Shown in pieces: positions 47,118 through 55,290 of a stretch of DNA of 64,000 nucleotides. Numbering within the stretch: the first letter of the stretch is position 1; the number at the start of each line of letters is the position of its first letter. The notes below the pieces were generated by a model. It ran no database searches and was not told where the DNA came from. It worked only from the letters and a program-made list of their open reading frames with translations. The position numbers and the translations under genes are program-made. The stretch comes from Nonomuraea coxensis DSM 45129 (GTDB lineage Bacteria; Actinomycetota; Actinomycetes; Streptosporangiales; Streptosporangiaceae): the NCBI RefSeq assembly GCF_019397265.1, contig NZ_CP068985.1:6750001-6814000 (forward strand), written 5' to 3'.

Positions 47118-48625
47118 GACACTCGCCCTCCGCTGGCGATCGTCTCCAGCAGGACGTCGGTGGTCAAGGTCTCGTCGTTGGGCAGCTCGGCCACCAGGCG
47201 GCGGTCGCGCAGCACCTCGACCTTGTGGCTGAGCCGCAGCACCTCCTCCAGCTCGGCGGAGATGAACAGCACCGCCATGCCGCCGTCCGACAGCTCGGCC
47301 ACCAGCCGCTGGATCTCGGTCTTGGCCCCGACGTCGATGCCGCGCGTGGGCTCGTCGAGGATGAGCAGCCGGGGTTCGAGGATGAGCCAGCGGGCCAGCA
47401 CCACCTTCTGCTGGTTGCCGCCGCTCAGGTTGCGCACCGGGATCTCGGGGTTGGGCGGGCTGATGCGCAGCGCCTTGACGTACTTGCCGACCAGGTCGTC
47501 CTGCGTCTCGCGGGGCACCGGGCGGGTCCAGCCGCGGGTGGCCTGGAGCGCCAGCACGATGTTCTCGCGGACGGTGAGGTCGGGGATGAGCCCGTCCTCC
47601 TTGCGGTTCTCCGAGCAGAACGCGATGCGGTGGGTCATGGCCGCGCGCGGGGTGCGCAGCGACGCGGGCGCGCCGCCGATCGCGATGTCGCCCGAGCCCG
47701 GGTGGTCGGCCCCGAACAGCAGCCTGGCGACCTCGGTGCGGCCCGAGCCGAGCAGCCCGGCGAGGCCGACGACCTCGCCCTCGTGGATGGTCAGGCTGAA
47801 CGGCTCGATCGCCCCGGCCCGGCCGAGCCCGCGCGCCTCGACCAGGGGGCGGTCGAAGGTCTTGTGCTCGCCGTGCAGGCGTTCCAGCGCGGCCAGCTCC
47901 TGGCCGATCATCTTGGCCACGAGCTGGACCTGGCTGAGCTCGCTGGTCGGGTACTCGCCGACCAGCCGGCCGTTGCGCAGGATCGTCATGCGGTCGGAGA
48001 TCTCGTAGATCTGGTCGAGGAAGTGGGAGACGAAGAGGATCGCGATCCCCTCCTCCTTGAGCCGCCGCATCACGCGGAAGAGCTGCTGGACCTCGTCGGC
48101 GTCGAGGCTGGAGGTCGGCTCGTCGAGGATGAGCACGCGGGCGTCGATGTCCACGGCCCGCGCGATCGCCACCATCTGCTGGACGGCCAGCGAGTAGACC
48201 GACAGCGGCGCCGACACGTCGAGCCGCACGTCGAGCCGGGCGAGCAGCTCGCCGGCGCGGGCGCGCATGCGCTTCCAGTCGATGCGCCCCCGGCGGCGCG
48301 GCTCGCGGCCGAGCAGGATGTTCTCCGCCACCGAGAGGTTGGGGCAGAGGTTGACCTCCTGGTAGACCGTGCTGATGCCGGCCTGCTGCGCCTCCAGCGG
48401 GCTGCCGAAGGCGACGGTCCGGCCGGCCAGCTCGATGGTGCCCGCGTCGGCGGGGTGCACGCCCGTGAGCACCTTGATGAGGGTGGACTTGCCCGCGCCG
48501 TTCTCGCCCATGAGCGCGTGCACCTCGCCGGGGAGCAGCCGCAGGTCCACGTCGTCGAGGGCCTTCACCCCCGGGAACTGTTTGCCGATCCCGCTCATCG
48601 TCAGGACCGGCGCGGGTACTGCCAT
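47114..48625 (-). CDS. ytfR: Furanose-sugar ABC transporter ATP-binding protein (YtfR-like)
   Basis: A 503-residue duplicated ATPase: first domain Walker [15 protein letters not shown] and Walker [12 protein letters not shown], second domain with degenerate Walker A GLLGSGRTEVARLLFG, signature [15 protein letters not shown] and [12 protein letters not shown]. The first signature (YSLAVQQMVAIARAV) is degenerate, as usual for sugar importers. ATG 48625 with GGAGG upstream. Separated from the binding-protein gene by 55 bp that contain a hairpin. Confidence 0.94.
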   Translation of the reverse strand: MAVPAPVLTMSGIGKQFPGVKALDDVDLRLLPGEVHALMGENGAGKSTLIKVLTGVHPADAGTIELAGRTVAFGSPLEAQQAGISTVYQEVNLCPNLSVAENILLGREPRRRGRIDWKRMRARAGELLARLDVRLDVSAPLSVYSLAVQQMVAIARAVDIDARVLILDEPTSSLDADEVQQLFRVMRRLKEEGIAILFVSHFLDQIYEISDRMTILRNGRLVGEYPTSELSQVQLVAKMIGQELAALERLHGEHKTFDRPLVEARGLGRAGAIEPFSLTIHEGEVVGLAGLLGSGRTEVARLLFGADHPGSGDIAIGGAPASLRTPRAAMTHRIAFCSENRKEDGLIPDLTVRENIVLALQATRGWTRPVPRETQDDLVGKYVKALRISPPNPEIPVRNLSGGNQQKVVLARWLILEPRLLILDEPTRGIDVGAKTEIQRLVAELSDGGMAVLFISAELEEVLRLSHKVEVLRDRRLVAELPNDETLTTDVLLETIASGGRVS

Positions 48626-48643
48626 GAAGCCTCCAGGTGAAGA

Positions 48644-48669
48644 CCGGGCCGGCAGGGTCGCCGGCCCGG
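48644..48669 (-). terminator. Stem-loop between ytfQ and ytfR genes
   Basis: Perfect 10-bp inverted repeat CCGGGCCGGC / GCCGGCCCGG with a 6-nt loop, starting 11 bp after the stop codon of the binding-protein gene. Position matches the hairpin after chvE and probably serves the same purpose of raising binding-protein output. Confidence 0.7.
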
Positions 48670-48680
48670 CGTCCTTGCGA

Positions 48681-49670
48681 TCAGTACTGGCGGGAGGACA
48701 GGACCTGCTTGGCCTGCTCCTGGGTGAACGTGGTCTCCTCGGTCACCACGCGGGCCGGCACCTCCTCGCCCTTGACGACCTTCTTGGCGAGATCCATGAG
48801 CTGCGGGCCGAGCAGCGGGGAGCACTCGACGATGAAGTTGATCTTTCCGTCGGCGAGCGCCTGCATGCCGTCCTTGACCGCGTCGACCGTGATGATCTTG
48901 ATGTCCTTGCCGGGGACCTTGCCCGCGCCCTCGATGGCCTCGATCGCGCCGAGGCCCATGTCGTCGTTGTGGGCGTAGAGCACGTCGATGTCCGGGTTGG
49001 ACTTCAGGAACGCCTCCATGACCTCCTTGCCCTTGGCCCGGGTGAAGTCGCCGGTCTGCGAGGCGATGATCTTGAACTTGGGATCGGCGCCGATGACCTC
49101 CTGGAAGCCGGCCTTGCGGTCGTTGGCCGGGGCCGAGCCGGTGGTGCCCTGCAGCTCGACGATGTTCACCGTGTCCTGGCTGTCCTTGTACTCCTCCACC
49201 AGCCACTGACCGGCCTTCTTGCCCTCCTCAACGAAGTCCGAGCCAAGGAAGGTCTTGTAGAGGGAGGTGTCCTTGGAGTCCACGGCGCGGTCGGTCAGGA
49301 TGACCGGGATCTTGGCGTTCTTGGCCTCGTTGAGCACCGGGTCCCATCCGGACTCCACCACCGGCGAGAAGGCGATGACGTCCACCTTCTGCTGGATGTA
49401 GGAGCGGATGGCCTTGATCTGGTTCTCCTGCTTCTGCTGGGCGTCGGAGAACTTCAGCGTGATGCCCGCGCTCTTCGCCGACTCCTGGACGGACTTGGTG
49501 TTCGCGGTCCGCCAGCCGCTCTCCGCGCCGACCTGGGCGAAGCCCATGGTGATGGTGTCGTCGCCGCCACCGCCCGTGCCGGCGCTGGTGGTGCCGTCGC
49601 CGCCGCCGCAGGCCGTCACCGACAACGCGGTGAGGCCGGCGAGGACCAGGGCCGAGATCCTCTTGAACAC
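48681..49670 (-). CDS. ytfQ: Furanose-sugar ABC transporter substrate-binding lipoprotein (YtfQ-like)
   Basis: A 329-residue lipoprotein: signal ALVLAGLTALSVTAC with lipobox Cys, Gly/Thr linker, then a type I binding fold. Family-typical segments include GFAQVGAESGWRTANTKSVQESA and NQIKAIRSYIQQKVDVIAFSPVVE, which match the galactofuranose-binding YtfQ. GTG 49670. Leader contains an operator (49690-49703). First gene of ytfQ-ytfR-ytfT-yjfF; the lacI gene upstream ends 74 bp before. Confidence 0.93.
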   Translation of the reverse strand: MFKRISALVLAGLTALSVTACGGGDGTTSAGTGGGGDDTITMGFAQVGAESGWRTANTKSVQESAKSAGITLKFSDAQQKQENQIKAIRSYIQQKVDVIAFSPVVESGWDPVLNEAKNAKIPVILTDRAVDSKDTSLYKTFLGSDFVEEGKKAGQWLVEEYKDSQDTVNIVELQGTTGSAPANDRKAGFQEVIGADPKFKIIASQTGDFTRAKGKEVMEAFLKSNPDIDVLYAHNDDMGLGAIEAIEGAGKVPGKDIKIITVDAVKDGMQALADGKINFIVECSPLLGPQLMDLAKKVVKGEEVPARVVTEETTFTQEQAKQVLSSRQY

Positions 49671-49689
49671 TTGGGGGGTTCCCTTCTGA

Positions 49690-49703
49690 TGTGAACGCTA
49701 ACA
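49690..49703. promoter_or_regulatory. Putative LacI operator upstream of ytfQ
   Basis: TGTGAACGCTAACA, centred about 27 bp before the ytfQ start codon, in the gap after the second lacI gene. A 17-nt stretch ATGTGAACGCTAACACC is identical to the araB site, in opposite orientation with regard to the gene. Confidence 0.75.
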
Positions 49704-49744
49704 CCCCTGATGGGGCCAGGGGCCGCCGTCGTCGCGGACGGCCG

Positions 49745-50770
49745 CTAGCGACCTTCCGGGGGCCGGGCCGTACTGGCCCTGCACACGAACGCCGGCGGCA
49801 CCACGAGCCGCTCCCGCTGCTGGAGACCGTCCTCCAGCAGCCGCACGAGCACCTCGATGCTGTGTCTGCCGACCGCGTCGAAATCCTGTCTGATGGTCGT
49901 GAGCGGCGGCGAGAAGTACGCCGACTCGGGGATGTCGTCGAAGCCGACGACACTCACCTGGCCGGGCACGCTCACCCCCTGCTCGGTGAACGCCCGCAGC
50001 ACTCCGAGCGCCATCTGGTCGTTGGCGACGAAGACCGCGGTCACGTCCGTCATGCGCGCCAGGCTGCGGCCCGCCTCGTATCCCGAGCGCGGGCTCCAGT
50101 CCCCGGCGAGCGGGTGCGGGGCCTCGCGGCCCGCCTGCTCCAGCGCGGCCCGCCACCCGGCCACGCGCCCTTCGGCCTCCAGCCAGTCCGACGGGCCGCT
50201 GACGTGCCAGACCGTCTCGTGGCCCAGGGAGAGCAGGTGCTCGGTGGCGAGCCTGCCCCCCGCGACCTGGTCCACGCTGACCACCGGCACCTCCCCCGCC
50301 TGGCCGCCCTCGACGGCGACGGTGGGGATGGCGAGCGGCAGGTCGGCGAGGGCCCGGGCGGCCGAGCGCTGCGGCGCGACCACCACGACCCCGTCCACGC
50401 CCTGGTCGGCCAGGTAGTCGAGGGCGTCGCGGACGCCCCCGGGATCGATGGACTTGAGGCTGACGATGCTGACGAAGTAGCCGGCCGCCCTGGCGGCCTG
50501 CTCGATGCCGTACACCGTGCTGGCCGGGCCGTACAGCGTGGTGTCGAAGCTCACCACGCCGAGCGTCCGCGACCGTTTGGTCACCAGGGCGCGGGCGACG
50601 AGGTTACGGCGGTAGCCGAGCTTGTCGATCGCCTGGAGCACCCGGGCGCGGGTCTCGCTGCGCACGTTCGGGTGATCGTTGAGCACGCGGGACACGGTCT
50701 GGTGCGACACGCCGGCCTCCCTGGCCACATCGGCCATGACCGGTGAGCGACGTCCCAGGCGGGATCCCAC
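49745..50770 (-). CDS. LacI family regulator (second copy)
   Basis: A 341-residue LacI repressor. HTH region MADVAREAGVSHQTVSRVLNDHPNV and hinge GYRRNLVARALVTKRSRTLG are virtually the same as in the regulator at 39829, as is much of the ligand domain (LYGPASTVYGIEQAARAAGYFVSIVSLKSID). An 80-bp DNA stretch is identical between the two (40604-40683 and 50496-50575). Start 50770 with GGAAGGAG about ten bases before. An operator lies 32-45 bp upstream of its start codon, suggesting autoregulation. Confidence 0.92.
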   Translation of the reverse strand: MGSRLGRRSPVMADVAREAGVSHQTVSRVLNDHPNVRSETRARVLQAIDKLGYRRNLVARALVTKRSRTLGVVSFDTTLYGPASTVYGIEQAARAAGYFVSIVSLKSIDPGGVRDALDYLADQGVDGVVVVAPQRSAARALADLPLAIPTVAVEGGQAGEVPVVSVDQVAGGRLATEHLLSLGHETVWHVSGPSDWLEAEGRVAGWRAALEQAGREAPHPLAGDWSPRSGYEAGRSLARMTDVTAVFVANDQMALGVLRAFTEQGVSVPGQVSVVGFDDIPESAYFSPPLTTIRQDFDAVGRHSIEVLVRLLEDGLQQRERLVVPPAFVCRASTARPPEGR

Positions 50771-50801
50771 TGCCGTGCTCCTTCCCTGGCTTGGCCCCGA
50801 C

Positions 50802-50815
50802 TGTGAACGTTAACA
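50802..50815. promoter_or_regulatory. Putative LacI operator upstream of second lacI
   Basis: TGTGAACGTTAACA. A TTGACG at 50829-50824 on the minus strand may be a -35 box, which would put the operator in the core promoter of lacI. Confidence 0.65.
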
Positions 50816-50868
50816 ACCGGTTCCGTCAAGAGGTCGCCTGATTACGGTCGGGTTACACAGGCTCGCTC

Positions 50869-50898
50869 TTGACGTGCAGGGGGGCCGGTATCTACCGT
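50869..50898 (+). promoter_or_regulatory. Putative promoter of the arabinofuranosidase gene
   Basis: TTGACG (50869-50874), an 18-nt spacer and TACCGT (50893-50898), about 70 bp upstream of the ATG at 50968. Two operators follow downstream of the predicted transcription start, which would give a road-block type of repression. Confidence 0.5.
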
Positions 50899-50913
50899 GG
50901 CGCGGATCGCCGA

Positions 50914-50927
50914 TGTTAACGCTCACT
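50914..50927. promoter_or_regulatory. Putative LacI operator (upstream half of a pair)
   Basis: TGTTAACGCTCACT, 11 of 14 positions as the consensus palindrome. Its centre lies 17 bp from the next operator, so two dimers could bind side by side. Confidence 0.6.
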
Positions 50928-50930
50928 TGT

Positions 50931-50944
50931 TGTTAGCGCTAACA
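50931..50944. promoter_or_regulatory. Perfect LacI operator palindrome
   Basis: TGTTAGCGCTAACA is a perfect 14-bp palindrome, 24 bp before the ATG of the arabinofuranosidase-like gene. It is the best example from which the other sites of the locus were recognised. Confidence 0.8.
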
Positions 50945-51712
50945 CGACTTGAGGAGCCCCCCGACTCATGACGCGCATCGCCCTGTCGGCCCTGCTGGTG
51001 GCCGCCCTGCTCGTCGCGCCACCCCCGGCGGCCGCGCTCGCCGACCCCGTGCCCGAGGGCGCGGTCGTCGACCAGTTCGACGGCGACACCCTCGGGCAGG
51101 ACTGGACCGTCCTGTCCCCCGACGAGTCCCGCTGGAGCCTGTCCGACGGGGCGCTGCACCTGGACACCCTCACCGGTGACACCCACCAGGGCACCAACAA
51201 CGCGCGGAACCTGTTCCTCGTCGACGTCCCCGACGGCGACTTCGAGGTGGTCACCAGGCTGAGCGCGCCCGTCTCCCTCGACTACCAGAGCGCGGGCCTG
51301 CTGGCCTGGCAGGACTGGGACAACTACGTACGGGCCGGGCTCGCCCACGTCGGCTTCGCCGGCGGGCCGGTGATCGAGACCGCGACCGAGGTGGGGGCCG
51401 CCTTCACCTCGGCGTTCGCGGCCCGGCCAGGATCCACGGCTGAGACGCTGAAGCTGGCGCGCAGCGGCGACGAGTTCACCTCCTCGTACTGGGACGGCAC
51501 GGCCTGGGTGCAGGCGTCCCGCATGACGGCCCGGCTGGAGGTGCGCCAGCTCGGACTGTTCGGGCTCTCGGCGCAGAACGGGCAGACCTCCCAGGGGGCG
51601 TGGTTCGACCGGATGTGGCAGTTCGCCCACGACCAGAAGGCCGACCTCGTGGACGAGCACTACTACAACAACCCCGACTGGTTCCTCGCCAACAACCACC
51701 GCTACGACACCT

Positions 51713-51840
51713 TTGACATCCTCCCCCTCGTGAACAAGGGGGATTCCGACCGTCGCCGGTCGGTCTTCCTGCTTCACCGCCGGCCGCCCGCCCGGGAGGA
51801 GGACTCCCGTTGAGGTCTTACACCAGCTCCACAGGCGTTT
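51713..51840 (-). ncRNA. Putative omega RNA (right-end RNA) of the tnpB element
   Basis: TnpB nucleases use a guide RNA made from the 3' end of tnpB plus the right end. Between the tnpB stop and the end are three stem-loops: CGGGAG/CTCCCG (51793-51809), CCGACC/GGTCGG (51746-51763) and CCCCCT/AGGGGG (51723-51742). The guide part would begin at 51712 on the minus strand. The 5' limit inside tnpB cannot be fixed from the sequence. Confidence 0.5.
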
Positions 51841-52946
51841 CAGCTCTCCGCCAGCCCGGCGGCGAGCAGGTTTCTGGCCGCGTTCACGTCCCGGTCATGG
51901 ACCGCGCCGCACGCACAGGCCCACGCACGGACGCTCAACGGCATCTCGTTCCGCAGGGCCCCGCAGACCGAGCACAACCTGGAGGAGGGGAACCAGCGGT
52001 CCGCCACCACCAGGGTGCGCCCGTACCAGGCAGCCTTGTACTCCAGCATGCTGCGCAGCTCCCGCCAGCCCGCATCCGAGATGGCGCGAGCCAGCCTGCG
52101 GTTCTTGACCAGGTTGCGGACACCCAGGTCTTCCACGGCGATCACTTGATTCTCGGAAATCAGCCGTGTGGTGACCTTGTGCAGGTAATCGCGCCTGCGG
52201 TCAGCGATTTGGGCATGTACCCGTGCGACCTTCAGCCGGGCCTTGGCCCGGTTGTTCGACCCCTTCTCCTTGCGGGCCAGCGCCCGCTGCGCCTTGGCCA
52301 GCCTGCGCCGCTCACGACGCTCATGACGCGGATTGACGATCTGCTCAGCGCACGACAGCGTCGCCAGCATGGTGAGGCCCGCGTCCACCCCGACGGCCTG
52401 CTCGACCGGCGCCAACGGCGCGATCTTCTCTTCCACCAGCAGGGACACGAACCACCGCCCCGCCGCGTCCCTCGACACCGTGACCGTGGACGGCTCAGCC
52501 CCCTCCGGAAGTGGACGCGACCACACGATGTCCAGCGGCGCGCCCATCTTGGCCAGGGTGAGCCGGCCGTCGCGCCAGCGGAACGCCGAGCGGGTGTATT
52601 CGGCCGACGCCCGCGACCTCTTCCTGCTCTTGAACGTCGGGTATTTGGCCCGTTTGGCGAAGAAGTTCGCGAACGCCGCCTGCAGATGCCGCAGCGTCTG
52701 CTGGAGCGGCACCGACGACACCTCGCGCAGAAACGCCAGCTCGGGCGTCTTCTTCCACGCGGTCAGCGCGGCCGACGACTTGGCGTAGGAGACACCTCGG
52801 CCTTCCTGGGTGTAGGCGCGGGTCCGCTCCTCCAGGGCCTTGTTGTACACCAGGCGCACGCAACCGAACGTCCGGACAAGCTCTCCGGCCTGCTCGGGAG
52901 TCGGGTGGAAGCGGTACTTGTAGGCCCGCTTCACCAGCTGCGCCAC
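51840..52946 (-). CDS. tnpB: TnpB family RNA-guided endonuclease (IS605 OrfB)
   Basis: A 368-residue TnpB, the ancestor type of Cas12. N-terminal RNA-binding region (KRAYKYRFHPTPEQAGELVRTFGCVRLVYNKALEERT), then the RuvC domain with all three acidic residues: Asp in VGVDAGL, Glu in IAVEDLGVRNL and Asp in HDRDVNAARNL, and the zinc ribbon CSVCG/CACG between the latter two. All active residues are intact, so the protein may be functional. GTG 52946; a start at GTG 52934 would also fit. The gene is the only gene of the element and runs against the disrupted host gene. Confidence 0.95.
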   Translation of the reverse strand: MAQLVKRAYKYRFHPTPEQAGELVRTFGCVRLVYNKALEERTRAYTQEGRGVSYAKSSAALTAWKKTPELAFLREVSSVPLQQTLRHLQAAFANFFAKRAKYPTFKSRKRSRASAEYTRSAFRWRDGRLTLAKMGAPLDIVWSRPLPEGAEPSTVTVSRDAAGRWFVSLLVEEKIAPLAPVEQAVGVDAGLTMLATLSCAEQIVNPRHERRERRRLAKAQRALARKEKGSNNRAKARLKVARVHAQIADRRRDYLHKVTTRLISENQVIAVEDLGVRNLVKNRRLARAISDAGWRELRSMLEYKAAWYGRTLVVADRWFPSSRLCSVCGALRNEMPLSVRAWACACGAVHDRDVNAARNLLAAGLAES

Positions 52947-54184
52947 CTTTGGATTCTATGTACGAGATCGCTTGCGCACCGGCCGATTCCGAAAGACGGC
53001 GGTCCGCCTGACGGCGTATCGCCTGCTCCTGCCCTGCCCGGAAGGAGTCCGATTCCTGCCCCGCCTGAAGGCGGGGGTCTCCTCGGAGGTATCTGATGAC
53101 CGCAGCGGGCCCAAGGTGTTCGTCGGCGAGTACGCCTCGCGCGGCAACGCCTTCTCCAACGCCCTCGCCGAGGCGTCGTTCCTGACCGGCATCGAGCGCA
53201 ACGCCGACGTGGTCGAGCTGGCCTCGTACGCGCCGCTGCTGGCCGACGTCGACTACGTGGACTGGACGCCCGACCTCATCTGGTTCGACAACGACCAGGC
53301 GTACGGCTCCCCCAGCTACCACGTGCAGCGGCTGTTCTCCCGCCACGTCGGCGACCGGGTGCTGCCGAGCTCCTTCAAGGGGGAGGCCAGGCCGGTCGAG
53401 GACATCAGCGGCGCGGTCGGGCTGGGCTCCTGGCGCACCCAGGTCCGCTACGACGACGTCAAGGTGACCGCCGCCGACGGGACGGTCCTGCTCGCGGAGG
53501 ACTTCTCGGCGGGCGCGCCCGGCTGGACGCCGGGCCTCGGCACCTGGGCGGTCCAGGACGGCGCCTACACGCAGAGCGCCCTGGTCGAGGACGCCCGCTC
53601 GACCGCGGGCTCGGCCGGCTGGTCGAACTACACGGTCGAGGTGACCGCCCGCAAGACCGGCGGCGACGAGGGCTTCCTGGTGATGTTCGGCGTGCGGGAC
53701 ACCGGAAACTTCTACTGGTGGAACGTGGGCGGCTGGAACAACACCCAGACGGCGATCGAGAAGGCCGTCGACGGCGGCAAGTCGGCGCTCGTCACCTCGG
53801 CGGACACCGTGGAGACCGGCCGTGACCACCGCCTCAAGGTGCAGGTGGACGGGCGGCGGATCACGACCTGGCTGGACGGGCGCAAGGTGCACGACTTCGT
53901 GGACAGCGCCCAGGTCGAGCCGCTGTACCAGGTGGTGTCCAGGGACCGCGACAAGGTGACGCTCAAGGTCGTCAACGCCCAGGACAGCGCGGTGCGCACG
54001 GCGGTGGACCTCGGCGGCTCCCGGTTCCGGCCGACGGCCGTGATCACCTCGCTCACCGGGGCGCCGTCCGACGTCAACACGCTCGCCGAGCCCGACCGCG
54101 TCGCGCCGGAGGAATGGCGGCAGAGCGGCCTGTCCGCCTCCTTCGGCTACGACTTCCCGGCCCACTCGGTGACGTTCATCGAGC

Positions 54185-54937
54185 TCACGGAGCGGTGACC
54201 ACGCGGTAGTGGGTGGTCGTCCTGCCCTCGTCGTCGAGCACGTGGAAGGCGAGCGACGGGGGCAGGGCGTAGTCGAGGCAGGTCTCCCACGTGGTGCCGC
54301 CCTCCCAGGGCAGCGTCAGGGTGGAGACCACGCCCGGCGCGACGAGGAGCGGCCGGCCGGCGAAGGTGGTGGCGGCGGCCGTGTGCGCGTGGCCGACCAG
54401 AACGGCCGCCACGTTGGGGTGGCGGGCCAGCTCCTCCAGGCGCGGGCTGGGGCGCAGCATGATGCCGTCGATCAGCGGCGCGTGCAGCGGCACCGGCGGG
54501 TGGTGGAAGGCCACGAACACCGGGCGGTCGCTGCCCGCCAGCACCCCCTCCAGCCAGTCCAGGGTCTCCTCGTCCAGGTGGCCGGGGTTCTGGCGGGGGA
54601 TGGAGGAGTCGCACATGGCGTAGATCGCGCGGGGGGTGCGCAGGACCTGGTTGACCGGGCCTGGTCCAGGATCGGGCTCGCTGAGCAGGACGCGGCGGAA
54701 CTCCTCGCGCACGTCGTGGTTGCCGGGGCCGATCAGGACGGGGTGACGGGAGGCGAGCAGCTTGCGGGCCTGCTCGTACTCGTCGGCGGTGCCATGGTCG
54801 GCGATGTCGCCGGTCACCAGCACGGCGTCGAGGTCGGCGGGGAGCGCGTCGAGGTGACGCATGACGGCCCGCGCGCGTGCGGCGCTCTCGGGGGTGGCGC
54901 CGAGGTGGATGTCACTCAGGTGGGCGATCACGATCAT
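54185..54937 (-). CDS. Metallophosphoesterase, CpdA-like
   Basis: A 250-residue calcineurin-like phosphoesterase with the dinuclear metal motifs HLSDIHLG, VLVTGDIADHG, GPGNHD, FHHPP and VGHAHTAA. This arrangement matches 3',5'-cyclic nucleotide phosphodiesterases of the CpdA group, so cAMP degradation is likely but unproven. Start ATG 54937 begins with IVIAHLSD, the usual family start. It is convergent with the arabinofuranosidase remnant (14-bp overlap) and divergent from the DUF4236 pair. Confidence 0.9.
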   Translation of the reverse strand: MIVIAHLSDIHLGATPESAARARAVMRHLDALPADLDAVLVTGDIADHGTADEYEQARKLLASRHPVLIGPGNHDVREEFRRVLLSEPDPGPGPVNQVLRTPRAIYAMCDSSIPRQNPGHLDEETLDWLEGVLAGSDRPVFVAFHHPPVPLHAPLIDGIMLRPSPRLEELARHPNVAAVLVGHAHTAAATTFAGRPLLVAPGVVSTLTLPWEGGTTWETCLDYALPPSLAFHVLDDEGRTTTHYRVVTAP

Positions 54938-55019
54938 GCACTCCACCGTACGCCGGGACGCCGACGGAACTCGGGTCACCCGCCGCCCGTTGAACGGGGC
55001 GAACGGCGAAGGAGGGGCC

Positions 55020-55223
55020 TTGGGCTGGCACTACAGAAAATCCATCAAAGTAGGACCGTTCCGGATCAACCTCTCGCGGCATGGCATCAGCCACAGCTAC
55101 GGCAACCGGCGCTTCCACGTCACCGCGACCCCCGACGGCCGGCGGCACGTGTCGGTGCGCCTGCCCGGCGGCTTCCACGTCGGCAAGACGTTCGGCGGCA
55201 GGAGATATCGCGGACATCACTGA
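55020..55223 (+). CDS. DUF4236 domain small protein
   Basis: A 67-residue protein with the complete DUF4236 pattern: GWHYRKSIKVGPFRINLSRHG followed by VRLPGGFHVGKTF. Function unknown. Start is TTG 55020, directly preceded by AAGGAGG with a good 5-7 nt spacing, which decides the start. A paralogue follows 67 bp downstream, so this looks like a tandem duplication. Confidence 0.8.
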   Translation: MGWHYRKSIKVGPFRINLSRHGISHSYGNRRFHVTATPDGRRHVSVRLPGGFHVGKTFGGRRYRGHH

Positions 55224-55290
55224 ACCCCGATACAAAGCGCTTCCGGTGGGTAGTGGAGTGCCCTCGCGAATTCGATGGAGGAGTTTCGAG

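Larger units (their letters stand above)
51713..53095 (-). mobile_element. IS200/IS605-type element with tnpB only (IS1341-like)
   Basis: A 1383-bp element. No tnpA is present. In tnpB orientation (minus strand) the left flank ends GGTCAT, the element starts CAGATACC and ends GGATGTCAA, and the right flank is AGGTGTCG. Subterminal hairpins are present at both ends: GCCCCGCCT/AGGCGGGGC near 53058-53076 and CCCCCT/AGGGGG at 51723-51742. There are no terminal inverted repeats or target duplication, as expected. The ends were set by the fact that only this removal restores the reading frame and a YDTYDRSGPKVF motif. Confidence 0.85.
50968..54198 (+). pseudogene. Secreted GH51 alpha-L-arabinofuranosidase-like gene, disrupted by a tnpB element
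   Basis: Without the insertion (51713-53095) the two parts join in frame (51712 to 53096) into 615 codons. Order: signal peptide (about residues 1-27), a concanavalin-like DUF1349-type domain (FEVVTRLSAPVSLDYQSAGLLAWQDWDNYVRAGL), then the second half of a GH51 barrel (VDEHYYNNPDWFLANNHRYD joined to DRSGPKVFVGEYASRGN, including the GEYA Glu), a DUF1080-like insert and an alpha-L-arabinofuranosidase C-terminal domain ending SVTFIELTER. The first half of the GH51 barrel with the acid/base Glu is missing, so even the pre-insertion gene may have been inactive. With the insertion, the upstream part would end at 51813. Located next to araBDA and sugar importers. Confidence 0.85.

Noticed and set aside
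51810-53096. Long plus-strand frame across the tnpB element
   Set aside because: It is the antisense shadow of tnpB; the minus-strand frame encodes a complete TnpB with active-site residues.
36052-54198. Recently acquired genomic island covering the whole arabinose locus
   Set aside because: Base composition and codon use look like the rest of the window; apart from the tnpB element there is no integrase, direct repeat or attachment site. Only the inverted tRNA pair is suggestive.
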